From a virus: 24,357 bases of DNA. The translations under genes and the position numbers were made by a program. Shown one piece after another: positions 5,926 to 11,728 of the stretch; positions within the stretch are counted from its first letter, which is position 1, and each line of letters opens with the position of its first letter. The stretch spans positions 1 through 24,357 of IMG/VR virus record IMGVR_UViG_3300019360_000040; one strand, given 5' to 3'. The notes under the pieces are model-generated. The model was given only the letters and a program-made list of their open reading frames with translations. It ran no database searches and had not been told where the DNA came from.

Positions 5926-6015
5926 CGGCTGGGTGGTTACCAGAACGTCGGAATTCGCAGCGGAATTGCTGGCAGCCGCACCATCTGGATTGAGCCGGCT
6001 CTGGTCGGCGATTAG
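5923..6015 (+). pseudogene. 3' remnant of a second WIEP-tail gene
   Basis: In a different frame from the preceding remnant, codons 5932-6015 read GGYQNVGIRSG...SRTIWIEPALVGD and stop at TAG. This matches the C-terminal signature of the 313-aa protein at 2768-3709 (WRRGHFR...RRAVWIEPMLIG). The upstream 250 or so codons are absent. The junction with the IbrA-like remnant is around 5920-5930, which suggests an internal deletion that joined the start of one gene to the end of another. Confidence 0.55.
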
Positions 6016-6072
6016 CGCGGTTTTGAGCAAAAACAATTCTAGTATCCCGCCTTTAATTACATACCCCGAAAA

Positions 6073-6094
6073 AAAAGCGCTTGACGACGCTTTT
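6073..6094. terminator. Bidirectional terminator-like hairpin
   Basis: AAAAGCG (6073-6079) pairs with CGCTTTT (6088-6094) around an 8-base loop. It is preceded by a run of A and followed by T residues on the plus strand, so it can serve as an intrinsic terminator in either direction. It isolates the remnant region from the modification operon. Confidence 0.55.
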
Positions 6095-6122
6095 CAGGCT
6101 GTGTATCCTACGGTCAAGTACC

Positions 6123-6258
6123 AGCGGACACCTCCGCATTGCAGGCTGACAATTTACCATCTTTCTCTATCCCCTGAATTTTCAGGGTCGCCTTCAGGCG
6201 GTAAGTATCTGAGTTGAGCAGCCAAAATTCTCTTACCCGTCGTGTCTCTGCTCAACTC
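6123..6258 (+). promoter_or_regulatory. Cluster of hairpins upstream of the modification operon
   Basis: Four inverted repeats follow each other: GCGGA/TCCGC (6123-6136), CCCTGA/TCAGGG (6173-6188), CGCC/GGCG (6189-6200) and an 11-bp perfect pair GAGTTGAGCAG (6211-6221) with CTGCTCAACTC (6248-6258) spaced by 26 bases. No gene is visible between 6095 and 6294. The cluster could be a terminator series, a structured leader or a small RNA. I see no convincing promoter. A TACAAT sequence at 6291-6296 overlaps the start codon and cannot serve that start. Confidence 0.4.
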
Positions 6259-6294
6259 GCGGTCAATCACTCCTTACATTTTCGGCGCGGTACA

Positions 6295-6711
6295 ATGGCA
6301 AGAAATTTATCGGCGAAGAAGCAGGCGGACGTGCGCCGGCGCAAGCAGCGTCAGGCAGTCGTTTACGTCGCCCACCAGGCGGCTTTTTTGGCATCGTTGC
6401 GTGCCAGCCGCGAGTACCGGCGCTTGCAGGGGCTCACCAACAGCCCGGAACACGCCCTGATCGAGCGCAATCGCCGCATTGATGCCGAACGTAGCGCCGC
6501 GCATTATCGCTTTGAAGGAGCGCTGACCGCTACCAACTGGCACATCAGCGACGTGCCGGAGAACTGGCAATGGATAGACGACGTGCGCCATAAAGCGGCG
6601 GCTTACGACGAGGCGGTTGAACAACAGGCGGGCAAACGCCAATTGCGCCTGCTGCTCGGACGCCTGCACTATGCCGACCATCAGTTGCAGCAAACCATCG
6701 CGGCGGGCTGA
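6295..6711 (+). CDS. Hypothetical basic helical protein, 138 aa
   Basis: The first gene of the rightward modification operon begins at ATG 6295 (MARNLSAKKQADVRRRKQRQ). The ribosome binding site is weak (GCGG). The N-terminus is strongly basic, residues 25-60 are helical, and the C-terminal half is a long Gln/Leu/Ala-rich helix. No membrane segment or catalytic motif is seen, and I do not recognise the family. Its position directly in front of the ParB-like and dpdA genes makes an accessory role in the DNA modification pathway possible but unproven. Confidence 0.65.
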   Translation: MARNLSAKKQADVRRRKQRQAVVYVAHQAAFLASLRASREYRRLQGLTNSPEHALIERNRRIDAERSAAHYRFEGALTATNWHISDVPENWQWIDDVRHKAAAYDEAVEQQAGKRQLRLLLGRLHYADHQLQQTIAAG

Positions 6712-6714
6712 GGC

Positions 6715-6849
6715 GTGGCAATCAATCGTCTGACTTTGCTGAGAACACGACCGGCGGCGCAACCGCCGAGCCGTCGCGAGGTCGCCGATTGCATTGTTGA
6801 GCGTCGGGCGACGGACAGCCGGATATTCCGGCAGCAAGGCAAATCATGA
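6715..6849 (+). CDS. Possible small protein, 44 aa
   Basis: A GTG at 6715 opens a 44-codon frame (MAINRLTLLRTRPAAQPPSR...) ending in a TGA just before the next gene's leader. It is Arg-rich and helical at the C-terminal end (REVADCIVERRA). GAG lies just before the start, too close for an ideal site. It fills an otherwise empty 173-base gap. I include it as a weak call. Confidence 0.3.
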   Translation: MAINRLTLLRTRPAAQPPSRREVADCIVERRATDSRIFRQQGKS

Positions 6850-6884
6850 TGTGGCGCGGCTGGCACAACAACGGAGAATCGGGC

Positions 6885-7061
6885 ATGGGCAAGGAAGAGT
6901 TTAAGAACCCGGCAAAGGGCGACAAATTGGTGATTCAGGTAAACAAAGAGACGCACAGGGTGCGCTTCGCCAACGAGTCGGAAAAAAAAGCTGATGTCAT
7001 CATCGAGCCGCGAGATACAGCGAATGGCAACCCGGATAAGCAAACCGCAATTAAAAGTTGA
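6885..7061 (+). CDS. Small beta-rich protein, 58 aa
   Basis: ATG 6885 is chosen because GGAG lies 8 bases upstream; an earlier in-frame ATG pair at 6846/6849 lacks a site. The sequence MGKEEFKNPAKGDKLVIQVN followed by KETHRVRF suggests a short beta-hairpin or beta-grasp-like strand pair with a charged tail. The family is unknown. It overlaps the ParB-like gene by 38 bases, so the two are translated together. Confidence 0.55.
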   Translation: MGKEEFKNPAKGDKLVIQVNKETHRVRFANESEKKADVIIEPRDTANGNPDKQTAIKS

Positions 7062-7665
7062 ACGGCTGCCGCTTGCCGGAATCAAGCTGGAGCCGCAGAA
7101 CTGCCGCCGTCATGCTGAGCGCAATATCGCCACCATCAAAGCCAGCCTTGAGCAATTCGGGCAGCAAAAAGCGATCACGATTGATTATCGCAACTGTTGT
7201 CTGGCAGGCAACGGCACGGTGATTGCCGCCCGCGAACTCGGCTGGACGCACATTGACGCCTGCCGCTCGGCGCTGCGCGGTAAAGATGCGCGGGCGTATA
7301 GCATCGTAGATAATCGCGCCAGCGACCTCAGTGAATTCGATTTTGAAGAGCTAGCCGGACACCTTAAAAGCCTGAAAGCGGCGAACTATAATTTGCAGGC
7401 GCTCGGCTGGGAAGCGCATGAAATTGAGCCGTTGCTGAAAGCCACTTGGACGCCGCCGCCGCTCGCAGAATTACCGACGCGAACCGCAACAACGGAAAGC
7501 CTGTCGGATGAAGACCGGCAGGTGATTGACGAGGCGATCAGCCACTATCGGAAAAGCCACGCCGGACTGACCGACAGCGAATGTCTGGCGCGTATCTGCC
7601 GGTTCTATCTCGACCATGCCGGAACCAAAAAACTCAAGCGGGCAGCTTCCGGCGCTACTGGTTAG
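7024..7665 (+). CDS. ParB/sulfiredoxin-like protein adjacent to DpdA, 213 aa
   Basis: Residues 10-140 form a ParB-like nuclease/N-terminal domain: VERLPLAGIKLEPQNCRRH, then a helix with IKASLEQFGQQKAITID, then AGNGTVIAARELGW (61-74, the equivalent of the ParB GHGR box, here GNGT) and the IVDNRASDLSEFD segment (94-106). This form is common in phage ParB-like proteins. The C-terminal part (155-213) is helical with a basic end. The start at ATG 7024 is preferred over 6994. It overlaps dpdA by 50 bases. In bacterial dpd islands the DpdA transglycosylase works with DpdB, which I recall as carrying a ParB-superfamily domain, so this may be the phage counterpart. The alternative is an unrelated DNA-binding or nuclease role. 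Confidence 0.8.
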   Translation: MATRISKPQLKVERLPLAGIKLEPQNCRRHAERNIATIKASLEQFGQQKAITIDYRNCCLAGNGTVIAARELGWTHIDACRSALRGKDARAYSIVDNRASDLSEFDFEELAGHLKSLKAANYNLQALGWEAHEIEPLLKATWTPPPLAELPTRTATTESLSDEDRQVIDEAISHYRKSHAGLTDSECLARICRFYLDHAGTKKLKRAASGATG

Positions 7666-8365
7666 CTATGTCTACGGCAAGCGGTTTCTGAAACGCCGCC
7701 CTGAACTCGACTACCGCGATTGGGTCTTGGATTCCGGCGCCTACTCCGCTTTTAATAGCCAGATTGAAATTCGCCTCGATGATTACATCGTATTCGCTCG
7801 TCAGCAAATCGAAACCGACCCGACGCTCTCGGAAGTCTTCGCGCTCGATGTGATCGGCGATTATCGCGCCAGCCTCCGAAACACCGAAACGATGTGGAAG
7901 GCGGGCGTCCCGGCGATTCCGTGCTATCACTACGGCGAGCCGGAATGGGTCTTGAAGGAGATTGCCGCGCAGTATCCGAAAATTGCGCTAGGCGGTTGCG
8001 CCCGGGTGCCGGTAGAAACCAAAGTGCAGTGGTCCGCGCAAGTGTTTGCGCGGGTATTTCCCAAACGCATTCACGGCTTCGGCTTCGGCGGCGACCGCTA
8101 CGTGCGCGAATTGCCGTTTCATTCCGTTGACTCGACAAGCTGGGTAATTCAGCCGGGTCGCTACGGCAAGTGGCGGGCTTTCGGCAACCGGAAACTTCGC
8201 AGCCGCTCGGTCTCGATGCTGGCGGAAATCGAATGGTACTTACGGCTCGAACGCGAGGCGCAGGCGCGGTGGGCGGCGGTGATGCGGCAAATGAACACGA
8301 CGGGTCCGGCGGTACGGCTGGCGGTATCGTCAACGCAACTCAAATACTTCGTCAAAGCAGCATGA
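7616..8365 (+). CDS. dpdA: DpdA-type DNA 7-deazaguanine transglycosylase, 249 aa
   Basis: DpdA proteins are relatives of tRNA-guanine transglycosylase that swap guanine in DNA for a 7-deazaguanine. Visible hallmarks are WVLDSGAYSAFN (37-47) with the active-site Asp at 39, EVFALDVIGD (73-82) with a second conserved Asp, PCYHYGEP (102-109), IALGGCARVP (123-132), the phosphate-binding-type IHGFGFGG (152-159) and VDSTSW (171-176). The CxCxxC zinc site of canonical TGT is absent, as expected for short phage forms. Start ATG 7616 lacks a strong ribosome binding site but is the only in-frame one, and it is coupled to the ParB-like gene. The gene overlaps queC by ATGA. Together with queC/D/E and folE it forms a self-contained DNA modification pathway. 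Confidence 0.88.
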   Translation: MPEPKNSSGQLPALLVSYVYGKRFLKRRPELDYRDWVLDSGAYSAFNSQIEIRLDDYIVFARQQIETDPTLSEVFALDVIGDYRASLRNTETMWKAGVPAIPCYHYGEPEWVLKEIAAQYPKIALGGCARVPVETKVQWSAQVFARVFPKRIHGFGFGGDRYVRELPFHSVDSTSWVIQPGRYGKWRAFGNRKLRSRSVSMLAEIEWYLRLEREAQARWAAVMRQMNTTGPAVRLAVSSTQLKYFVKAA

Positions 8366-9045
8366 CAGAACGAACAGGCAGGGTCTTGCTTTATTCCGGC
8401 GGCATGGACAGCTACGCCCTACGGCGATTATGGAAGCCGGACGTAACCCTCTATATCAATCTCGATACCGCATACAGTGAACGCGAAATCGCCCGACTCG
8501 ACGCCGGCGTTACCGTTATTGACTGCCCGACTCTCCGGCAATTCGAGCGCCCCGATAAGATCATTCCGTTACGGAACCTCTTTCTGGTCTGTTTTGCAGC
8601 ACAATTCGGCACACGCATCGCCATCGGCGCTACTGCCGGCGACCGGGTACGTGATAAAGACGAAAAATTCGCTGCCGCGACGAGTAAACTCCTCCGCTAT
8701 ATCTGGCAGCCGGATCACTGGACAACCGGCAAACCAATCTTCGTTGAACTGCCCTTTAAGCAGTATACGAAGGCGCAAATCGTCGGGGCATTTATCCGCG
8801 ACGGCGGCGATCCGCAGGAATTGGCAAGCCGCAGCTTCTCCTGCTACCAGCCGACTGAAGACGGGCAGGAATGCGGCGCGTGCAAACCATGTTTCCGCAA
8901 ATGGGTGGCGTTCAAGCTGAACGGCATCGAGATTGAGCCGTCGGCGCGACCTTATATTGAACGCGAAATCCTGCCGCTGATTCAGGCGGGCAGTTACGGC
9001 AGAGCCGAGGAAGAGCAGGAAATTTTACAGGCCTTGGCGTTATGA
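8362..9045 (+). CDS. queC: 7-cyano-7-deazaguanine (preQ0) synthase QueC, 227 aa
   Basis: QueC uses ATP and ammonia to convert 7-carboxy-7-deazaguanine to preQ0. The N-terminal ATP loop is SGGMDS (12-17), NLDT follows at 33-36, and the C-terminal zinc site is complete: C161, C171, C174 and C177 in CYQPTEDGQECGACKPC. Length is normal for the family. The ATG overlaps the dpdA stop (ATGA), and the gene's own stop overlaps queD the same way, so dpdA, queC and queD are one translationally coupled unit. No glutamine amidotransferase fusion is present, so the cyano product should not be taken further by this protein. Confidence 0.95.
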   Translation: MTERTGRVLLYSGGMDSYALRRLWKPDVTLYINLDTAYSEREIARLDAGVTVIDCPTLRQFERPDKIIPLRNLFLVCFAAQFGTRIAIGATAGDRVRDKDEKFAAATSKLLRYIWQPDHWTTGKPIFVELPFKQYTKAQIVGAFIRDGGDPQELASRSFSCYQPTEDGQECGACKPCFRKWVAFKLNGIEIEPSARPYIEREILPLIQAGSYGRAEEEQEILQALAL

Positions 9046-9428
9046 GGTGGCGACTCGAGAAAGAGTTTCGCTTTGAAGCGGCGCATCAATTACCGGATCA
9101 CCATGGCAAATGCGCCAGATTGCACGGACATAGTTGGCGTGGCGCGTTGATTTGCGAAGGCGATGAATTACAGCAAGAAGGCAGCAGCGCCGGAATGCTG
9201 GTGGATTACGGCGAGATGAGCGCCGCCGTCAAGCCTTTGGTCGAAAATTATCTTGACCATTTTTTCCTCAACGATTCGCTAGACCTCGAAGCGCCGACTT
9301 CCGAAGTGATCGCGCAGTGGATTTACCGGCGCATCAAGCCCGCCTTGCCGGCGCTGGCGGCGGTCAGGATTGAGGAAACTTGCACTTCCGCCTGTATCTA
9401 CAGCGAAGCGCACTCACCTAACGGGTAG
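9042..9428 (+). CDS. queD: 6-carboxy-tetrahydropterin synthase QueD, 128 aa
   Basis: QueD converts dihydroneopterin triphosphate, the FolE product, to 6-carboxy-tetrahydropterin. The zinc ligands are visible as H15 (AAHQLPDH), H28 and H30 (LHGH). The catalytic Cys is C24 in HGKC, and the Asp72-His73 pair (LDH) and the Glu of EETC (111-112) complete the active site. PTSEVIAQWI at 85-94 is the usual signature helix. The ATG overlaps the queC stop. The gene ends the rightward unit and is followed by a 9-bp hairpin. Confidence 0.95.
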   Translation: MRWRLEKEFRFEAAHQLPDHHGKCARLHGHSWRGALICEGDELQQEGSSAGMLVDYGEMSAAVKPLVENYLDHFFLNDSLDLEAPTSEVIAQWIYRRIKPALPALAAVRIEETCTSACIYSEAHSPNG

Positions 9429-9431
9429 TAA

Positions 9432-9460
9432 AACGCTGTCTAGCTGTAGCTGACAGCGTT
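9432..9460 (+). terminator. Terminator-like hairpin after queD
   Basis: AACGCTGTC (9432-9440) pairs with GACAGCGTT (9452-9460). Inside the loop AGC/GCT pair again around TGTA. No long T-run follows directly, though TTTTTT appears at 9478-9483. It closes the ParB-dpdA-queC-queD transcript before the convergent ribbon-helix-helix gene. Confidence 0.65.
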
Positions 9461-9471
9461 CGATTTGACTG

Positions 9472-9636
9472 TTATGGTTTTTTGGCGTTCTGATTGCCCG
9501 CCGGCGCGCCCGACTTGCGCGCGGGTAATCCAAGGGCGCGACGCACATAACCGGATACGGATAAACCGGCGGCTTGCGCTTGCGTTTTGAGGAGCCGTAG
9601 CTCCTCGTCAGTCAACGAGAGTAAAATGCGCCGCAT
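9472..9636 (-). CDS. Ribbon-helix-helix-like small DNA-binding protein, 54 aa
   Basis: This short leftward frame reads MRRILLSLTDEELRLLKTQA then QAAGLSVSGYVRRALGLPAR, a typical ribbon-helix-helix layout: one short strand with basic residues, helix 1 (TDEELRLLKTQAQAAG) and helix 2 starting at S-V-S-G-Y-V-R-R-A-L. The tail is Lys/Ala/Gly-rich. It is the third gene of the HNH operon, with a TAATG overlap of the preceding stop. It may autoregulate the divergent promoter region at 10208-10268, which contains palindromic repeats, but that link is inference. Confidence 0.75.
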   Translation of the reverse strand: MRRILLSLTDEELRLLKTQAQAAGLSVSGYVRRALGLPARKSGAPAGNQNAKKP

Positions 9637-9830
9637 TAGAGGGTTTCTCCCGTCGTCTGGCTGCGGAGCAAACTTATTTGCCCGCTCTCAGCAATCGAAT
9701 AATACCGGCGGCGCGTCGGCTCTTCGCAGCGCACAGTGACGACGCGCCGCGCGGTAAAAACGGCAAGCTGATTATCCGGCGATAAGGTCTCGCGGATGCG
9801 CTGAACTGCTAGTTGCTGATGGTGGTTCAT
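9636..9830 (-). CDS. Hypothetical small protein, 64 aa
   Basis: The ATG at 9830 overlaps the HNH stop (ATGA), and TGGAGG lies 4 bases upstream, so the start is secure. The protein is MNHHQQLAVQRIRETL..., then a beta-like stretch (NQLAVFTARRVVTVRCEE) and a second one (RRRYYSIAESGQISLL). I do not recognise it. It is the middle gene of the three-gene leftward cassette. Confidence 0.65.
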   Translation of the reverse strand: MNHHQQLAVQRIRETLSPDNQLAVFTARRVVTVRCEEPTRRRYYSIAESGQISLLRSQTTGETL

Positions 9831-10207
9831 TTTGCCTCCACTTCAGCGTCGCCTACTTTATCGGAAAAATAGGCTTTCGCTAATTTTATATAAGGTTTCA
9901 AGCTACGCCTGACATTGCGCCGGATGTGGGCGCGGGTGGCAGCCGAAGCAAAGCGGTTAAGCGGCGTGTCCTGACGGCGGCTATTGCAACTGCGGCAAGC
10001 CGTTATGAGGTTTGTCTCGTGGTTCGCGCCGCCGTCAACGCGGCAGACGAGATGGTCGAGGGTGATGTCACGGGGGTCAGCGCCGTGCAAATCGCGCAAA
10101 CAATAGATGCACGTCATATTGTCCCGTAAATTGATGGCGAGCCGCTTTTCAGGGCGTATCCAATTGCCGCCACTCAATTTCTTGTACCCTTTAACCTTCG
10201 TTCTCAT
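9827..10207 (-). CDS. HNH endonuclease, 126 aa
   Basis: The HNH fold is clear: C33-x2-C36 (CIYC), the catalytic DH pair D51-H52 in ITLDHLVCRVDGG, N66 in HETNLITA, then C71-x2-C74-N75 (CRSCNSRR). Basic regions flank the domain. I chose the ATG at 10207 and not the longer open frame reaching 10558, because the extension runs antisense through queE and a promoter (TTGCAA, 18 bases, TATAAC) sits directly in front of this ATG, leaving almost no leader. The cassette separates queD from queE in inverted orientation, as a homing endonuclease or moron would. It could be a free-standing homing enzyme or a packaging/defence nuclease. Confidence 0.88.
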   Translation of the reverse strand: MRTKVKGYKKLSGGNWIRPEKRLAINLRDNMTCIYCLRDLHGADPRDITLDHLVCRVDGGANHETNLITACRSCNSRRQDTPLNRFASAATRAHIRRNVRRSLKPYIKLAKAYFSDKVGDAEVEAK

Positions 10208-10268
10208 AATCAATGTTATATCATATTGATTTAGGAGATTGCAAGAACAATGTGATATAAGATTGATT
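10208..10268. promoter_or_regulatory. Divergent promoter pair built on a 23-bp inverted repeat (HNH and queE-folE)
   Basis: The 23 bases at 10208-10230, read leftward, match the 23 bases at 10246-10268, read rightward, at 20 positions. Each copy contains an extended -10 element (TGATATAAC leftward, TGATATAAG rightward) and is itself an imperfect palindrome with AATCAAT/ATTGATT-type arms. A TTGCAA at 10239-10244 gives the leftward promoter a -35 with an 18-base spacer. The rightward one has only the extended -10. One regulator could bind both copies and control the endonuclease and the preQ0 genes together. Confidence 0.65.
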
Positions 10269-10283
10269 TTTTTTTGAAAAAAA

Positions 10284-10892
10284 TTGAAAACCTTTGCCAT
10301 TAACGAGATCTTCCTGAGCCTACAGGGAGAAGGGGGACGAGCCGGAACCGCCAATGTATTCGTGAGATTTGCCGGGTGCAACCTACGTTGCGCCGCCGAC
10401 AGCCCGGAAGAAAACGGGCAATTTGATTGTGATACGGAGTTTAGCGGCGGCAGAAAATTTACGGTCGCGGACTTGCTCGCGGAAGTTGAGCGCAGTAGCG
10501 GAGCGTGTCGCTGGGTAATCCTGACCGGCGGCGAACCGCTTTTGCAGGTTGACACCAATTTGCTGGCGGCGCTACACGACGCGGGTTACCAGATTGCGGT
10601 CGAAACTAACGGGACACAGCCGTTGCCGGTCGGGCTAGATTGGGTGTGTGTAAGTCCGAAAACTGCCGAACACACTCTAAAAGTTTATGAAGCCGATGAG
10701 GTCAAGTACGTTCGTCACGCCGGACAAGCGTTGCCGAAGCCGACTATAAAAGCCGCGCATTATTTCCTCTCGCCCGCCTGGGACGCACACGGCTTGAACC
10801 GCGACAACCTGGCGTGGTGCATCGAACTCGTAAAAGAGAATCCGCAGTGGAAACTTAGTCTACAGCAGCATAAATGGTGGAAAATCCGCTAA
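10284..10892 (+). CDS. queE: 7-carboxy-7-deazaguanine synthase QueE (radical SAM), 202 aa
   Basis: QueE is the radical S-adenosylmethionine enzyme that turns 6-carboxy-tetrahydropterin into 7-carboxy-7-deazaguanine. The N-terminal EIFLSLQGEGGRAGTANVFV and the cofactor-binding LTGGEPLLQ (80-88) are typical. The cluster cysteines are C32, C36 and C49 (GCNLRC, then FDCDTEF), that is CX3CX12C. The usual motif is CX3CX2C, so ten residues are inserted before the last Cys. The start is TTG at 10284, forced by an upstream in-frame TGA. It has no Shine-Dalgarno and follows a T- and A-rich leader of about 16 bases. The gene overlaps folE by 19 bases. Confidence 0.92.
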   Translation: MKTFAINEIFLSLQGEGGRAGTANVFVRFAGCNLRCAADSPEENGQFDCDTEFSGGRKFTVADLLAEVERSSGACRWVILTGGEPLLQVDTNLLAALHDAGYQIAVETNGTQPLPVGLDWVCVSPKTAEHTLKVYEADEVKYVRHAGQALPKPTIKAAHYFLSPAWDAHGLNRDNLAWCIELVKENPQWKLSLQQHKWWKIR

Positions 10893-11449
10893 CTCCAACA
10901 TTACTTATTCAACAAGCCGTGCGGCAGATTATCGGGGCGCTCGGTGAAGACCCGGCGCGAGATGGCTTAACCAAAACGCCGTCACGGGTGGCTCGCGCCT
11001 TTGAAGAGCTTACCTCCGGCTACACACAGAATCCTTCGGTTATTCTGGCCTCGCAATTCGACAATGAAGATTACGACGAGATGATCATCGTGAAGGATGT
11101 GGGATTCACCTCGCTTTGCGAACATCATTTGCTGCCGTTTACCGGCTTTGCCACGATTGCCTATATCCCGGCGCACGATAAAATCGTCGGCATCTCAAAG
11201 CTGGCGCGACTGGTCGAATGCTTTGCCCGCCGCTTGCAGGTGCAGGAACGTATCACTACGCAAATCGCACACGCGATTAACGAGAACCTCATGCCGCAAG
11301 GTGTCGGCGTAATCGTCCGGGCGACGCATTCCTGCATGGCGATTCGCGGCGTTCAAAAAGCCGCCGAAACCGTCACGAGTTGTATGTTGGGAGCGTTTCG
11401 CGTGGATGCCGGAGCGCGCGCTGAATTGATGGCGCTGGCGAAAAACTAA
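10874..11449 (+). CDS. folE: GTP cyclohydrolase I FolE, 191 aa
   Basis: FolE opens GTP to dihydroneopterin triphosphate, the first step to both folate and preQ0; here it feeds QueD. Key residues are the zinc ligands C82 and H85 in LCEHHLLPF and C154 in ATHSCMAIRG, with H152 and the VGISKLARLVE helix (105-115) also conserved. Length and order match the type IA enzyme. The ATG lies inside the last codons of queE, so the two are co-translated. The 3' end overlaps the convergent gene at 11446 by 4 bases and has no obvious terminator. Confidence 0.96.
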   Translation: MVENPLTPTLLIQQAVRQIIGALGEDPARDGLTKTPSRVARAFEELTSGYTQNPSVILASQFDNEDYDEMIIVKDVGFTSLCEHHLLPFTGFATIAYIPAHDKIVGISKLARLVECFARRLQVQERITTQIAHAINENLMPQGVGVIVRATHSCMAIRGVQKAAETVTSCMLGAFRVDAGARAELMALAKN

Positions 11450-11646
11450 AGCGGCGTAATCGTAACTCGTAAATTCACCTCTTCGGTTTCCGGCGGCTCT
11501 TCATCGCAGACCCGCAAGGTCAGGGCGCCGGACAGTTCCGCGCCGGTCACGTCATAGCGAAACGGCAAATCATTTGCCATCGCCACCGCCACCGGCAATC
11601 CCTTATCGTATTTTTGTAACTCTTTAATCAATTCGCCGACCGTCAC
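11446..11646 (-). CDS. Small conserved phage protein, 66 aa
   Basis: MTVGELIKELQKYDKGLPVAV is the beginning of a common small-protein family in phages and bacteria whose members start with (M)TVxELIxxLxxxDxxxxVxV. Its function is not known to me. It continues with beta strands (FRYDVTGAELSGALTLRVCD). It starts with GTG at 11646, six bases after a TATAGT -10 element, so the mRNA is probably leaderless. It is divergent from the XRE gene and convergent with folE. Confidence 0.7.
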   Translation of the reverse strand: MTVGELIKELQKYDKGLPVAVAMANDLPFRYDVTGAELSGALTLRVCDEEPPETEEVNLRVTITPL

Positions 11647-11652
11647 GCTGCC

Positions 11653-11681
11653 ACTATACTACAGACCTGTATGGAGTACAA
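11653..11681 (-). promoter_or_regulatory. Leftward promoter with palindromic operator in the spacer
   Basis: Read leftward: TTGTAC (11681-11676), a 17-base spacer and TATAGT (11658-11653), followed after 6 bases by the GTG start at 11646. The spacer contains the 12-bp palindrome TACAGGTCTGTA (11671-11660). On the plus strand TATACT at 11655-11660 is a possible overlapping -10 for the XRE gene. The palindrome is a natural candidate operator for that XRE protein. Confidence 0.6.
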
Positions 11682-11692
11682 AATTTGTTGTC

Positions 11693-11728
11693 TGCATAGA
11701 AACCGCTTCGCTACAAAGCGACTATGCA
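11693..11728 (+). promoter_or_regulatory. Hairpin enclosing the XRE start codon
   Basis: TGCATAG (11693-11699) pairs with CTATGCA (11722-11728), which includes the ATG at 11724. Inside it CGCT (11709-11712) pairs with AGCG (11717-11720). If formed in the mRNA, this would hide the start codon and keep the regulator at a low level. No Shine-Dalgarno is visible before the ATG. Confidence 0.4.

Noticed and set aside
5933-6217. Rightward 94-codon frame
   Set aside because: It runs across gene remnants in the wrong frame and across the hairpins at 6073-6200, so its apparent protein is an accident of those repeats.
8362-9045. QueC as a member of the phage amidotransferase-fused or DNA-amide-forming variants
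   Set aside because: The protein is of normal QueC length, has the full zinc site and no extra domain.
10208-10558. N-terminal extension of the HNH frame up to 10558
   Set aside because: It is antisense to queE and crosses both promoters. The ATG at 10207 with its own promoter explains the gene.
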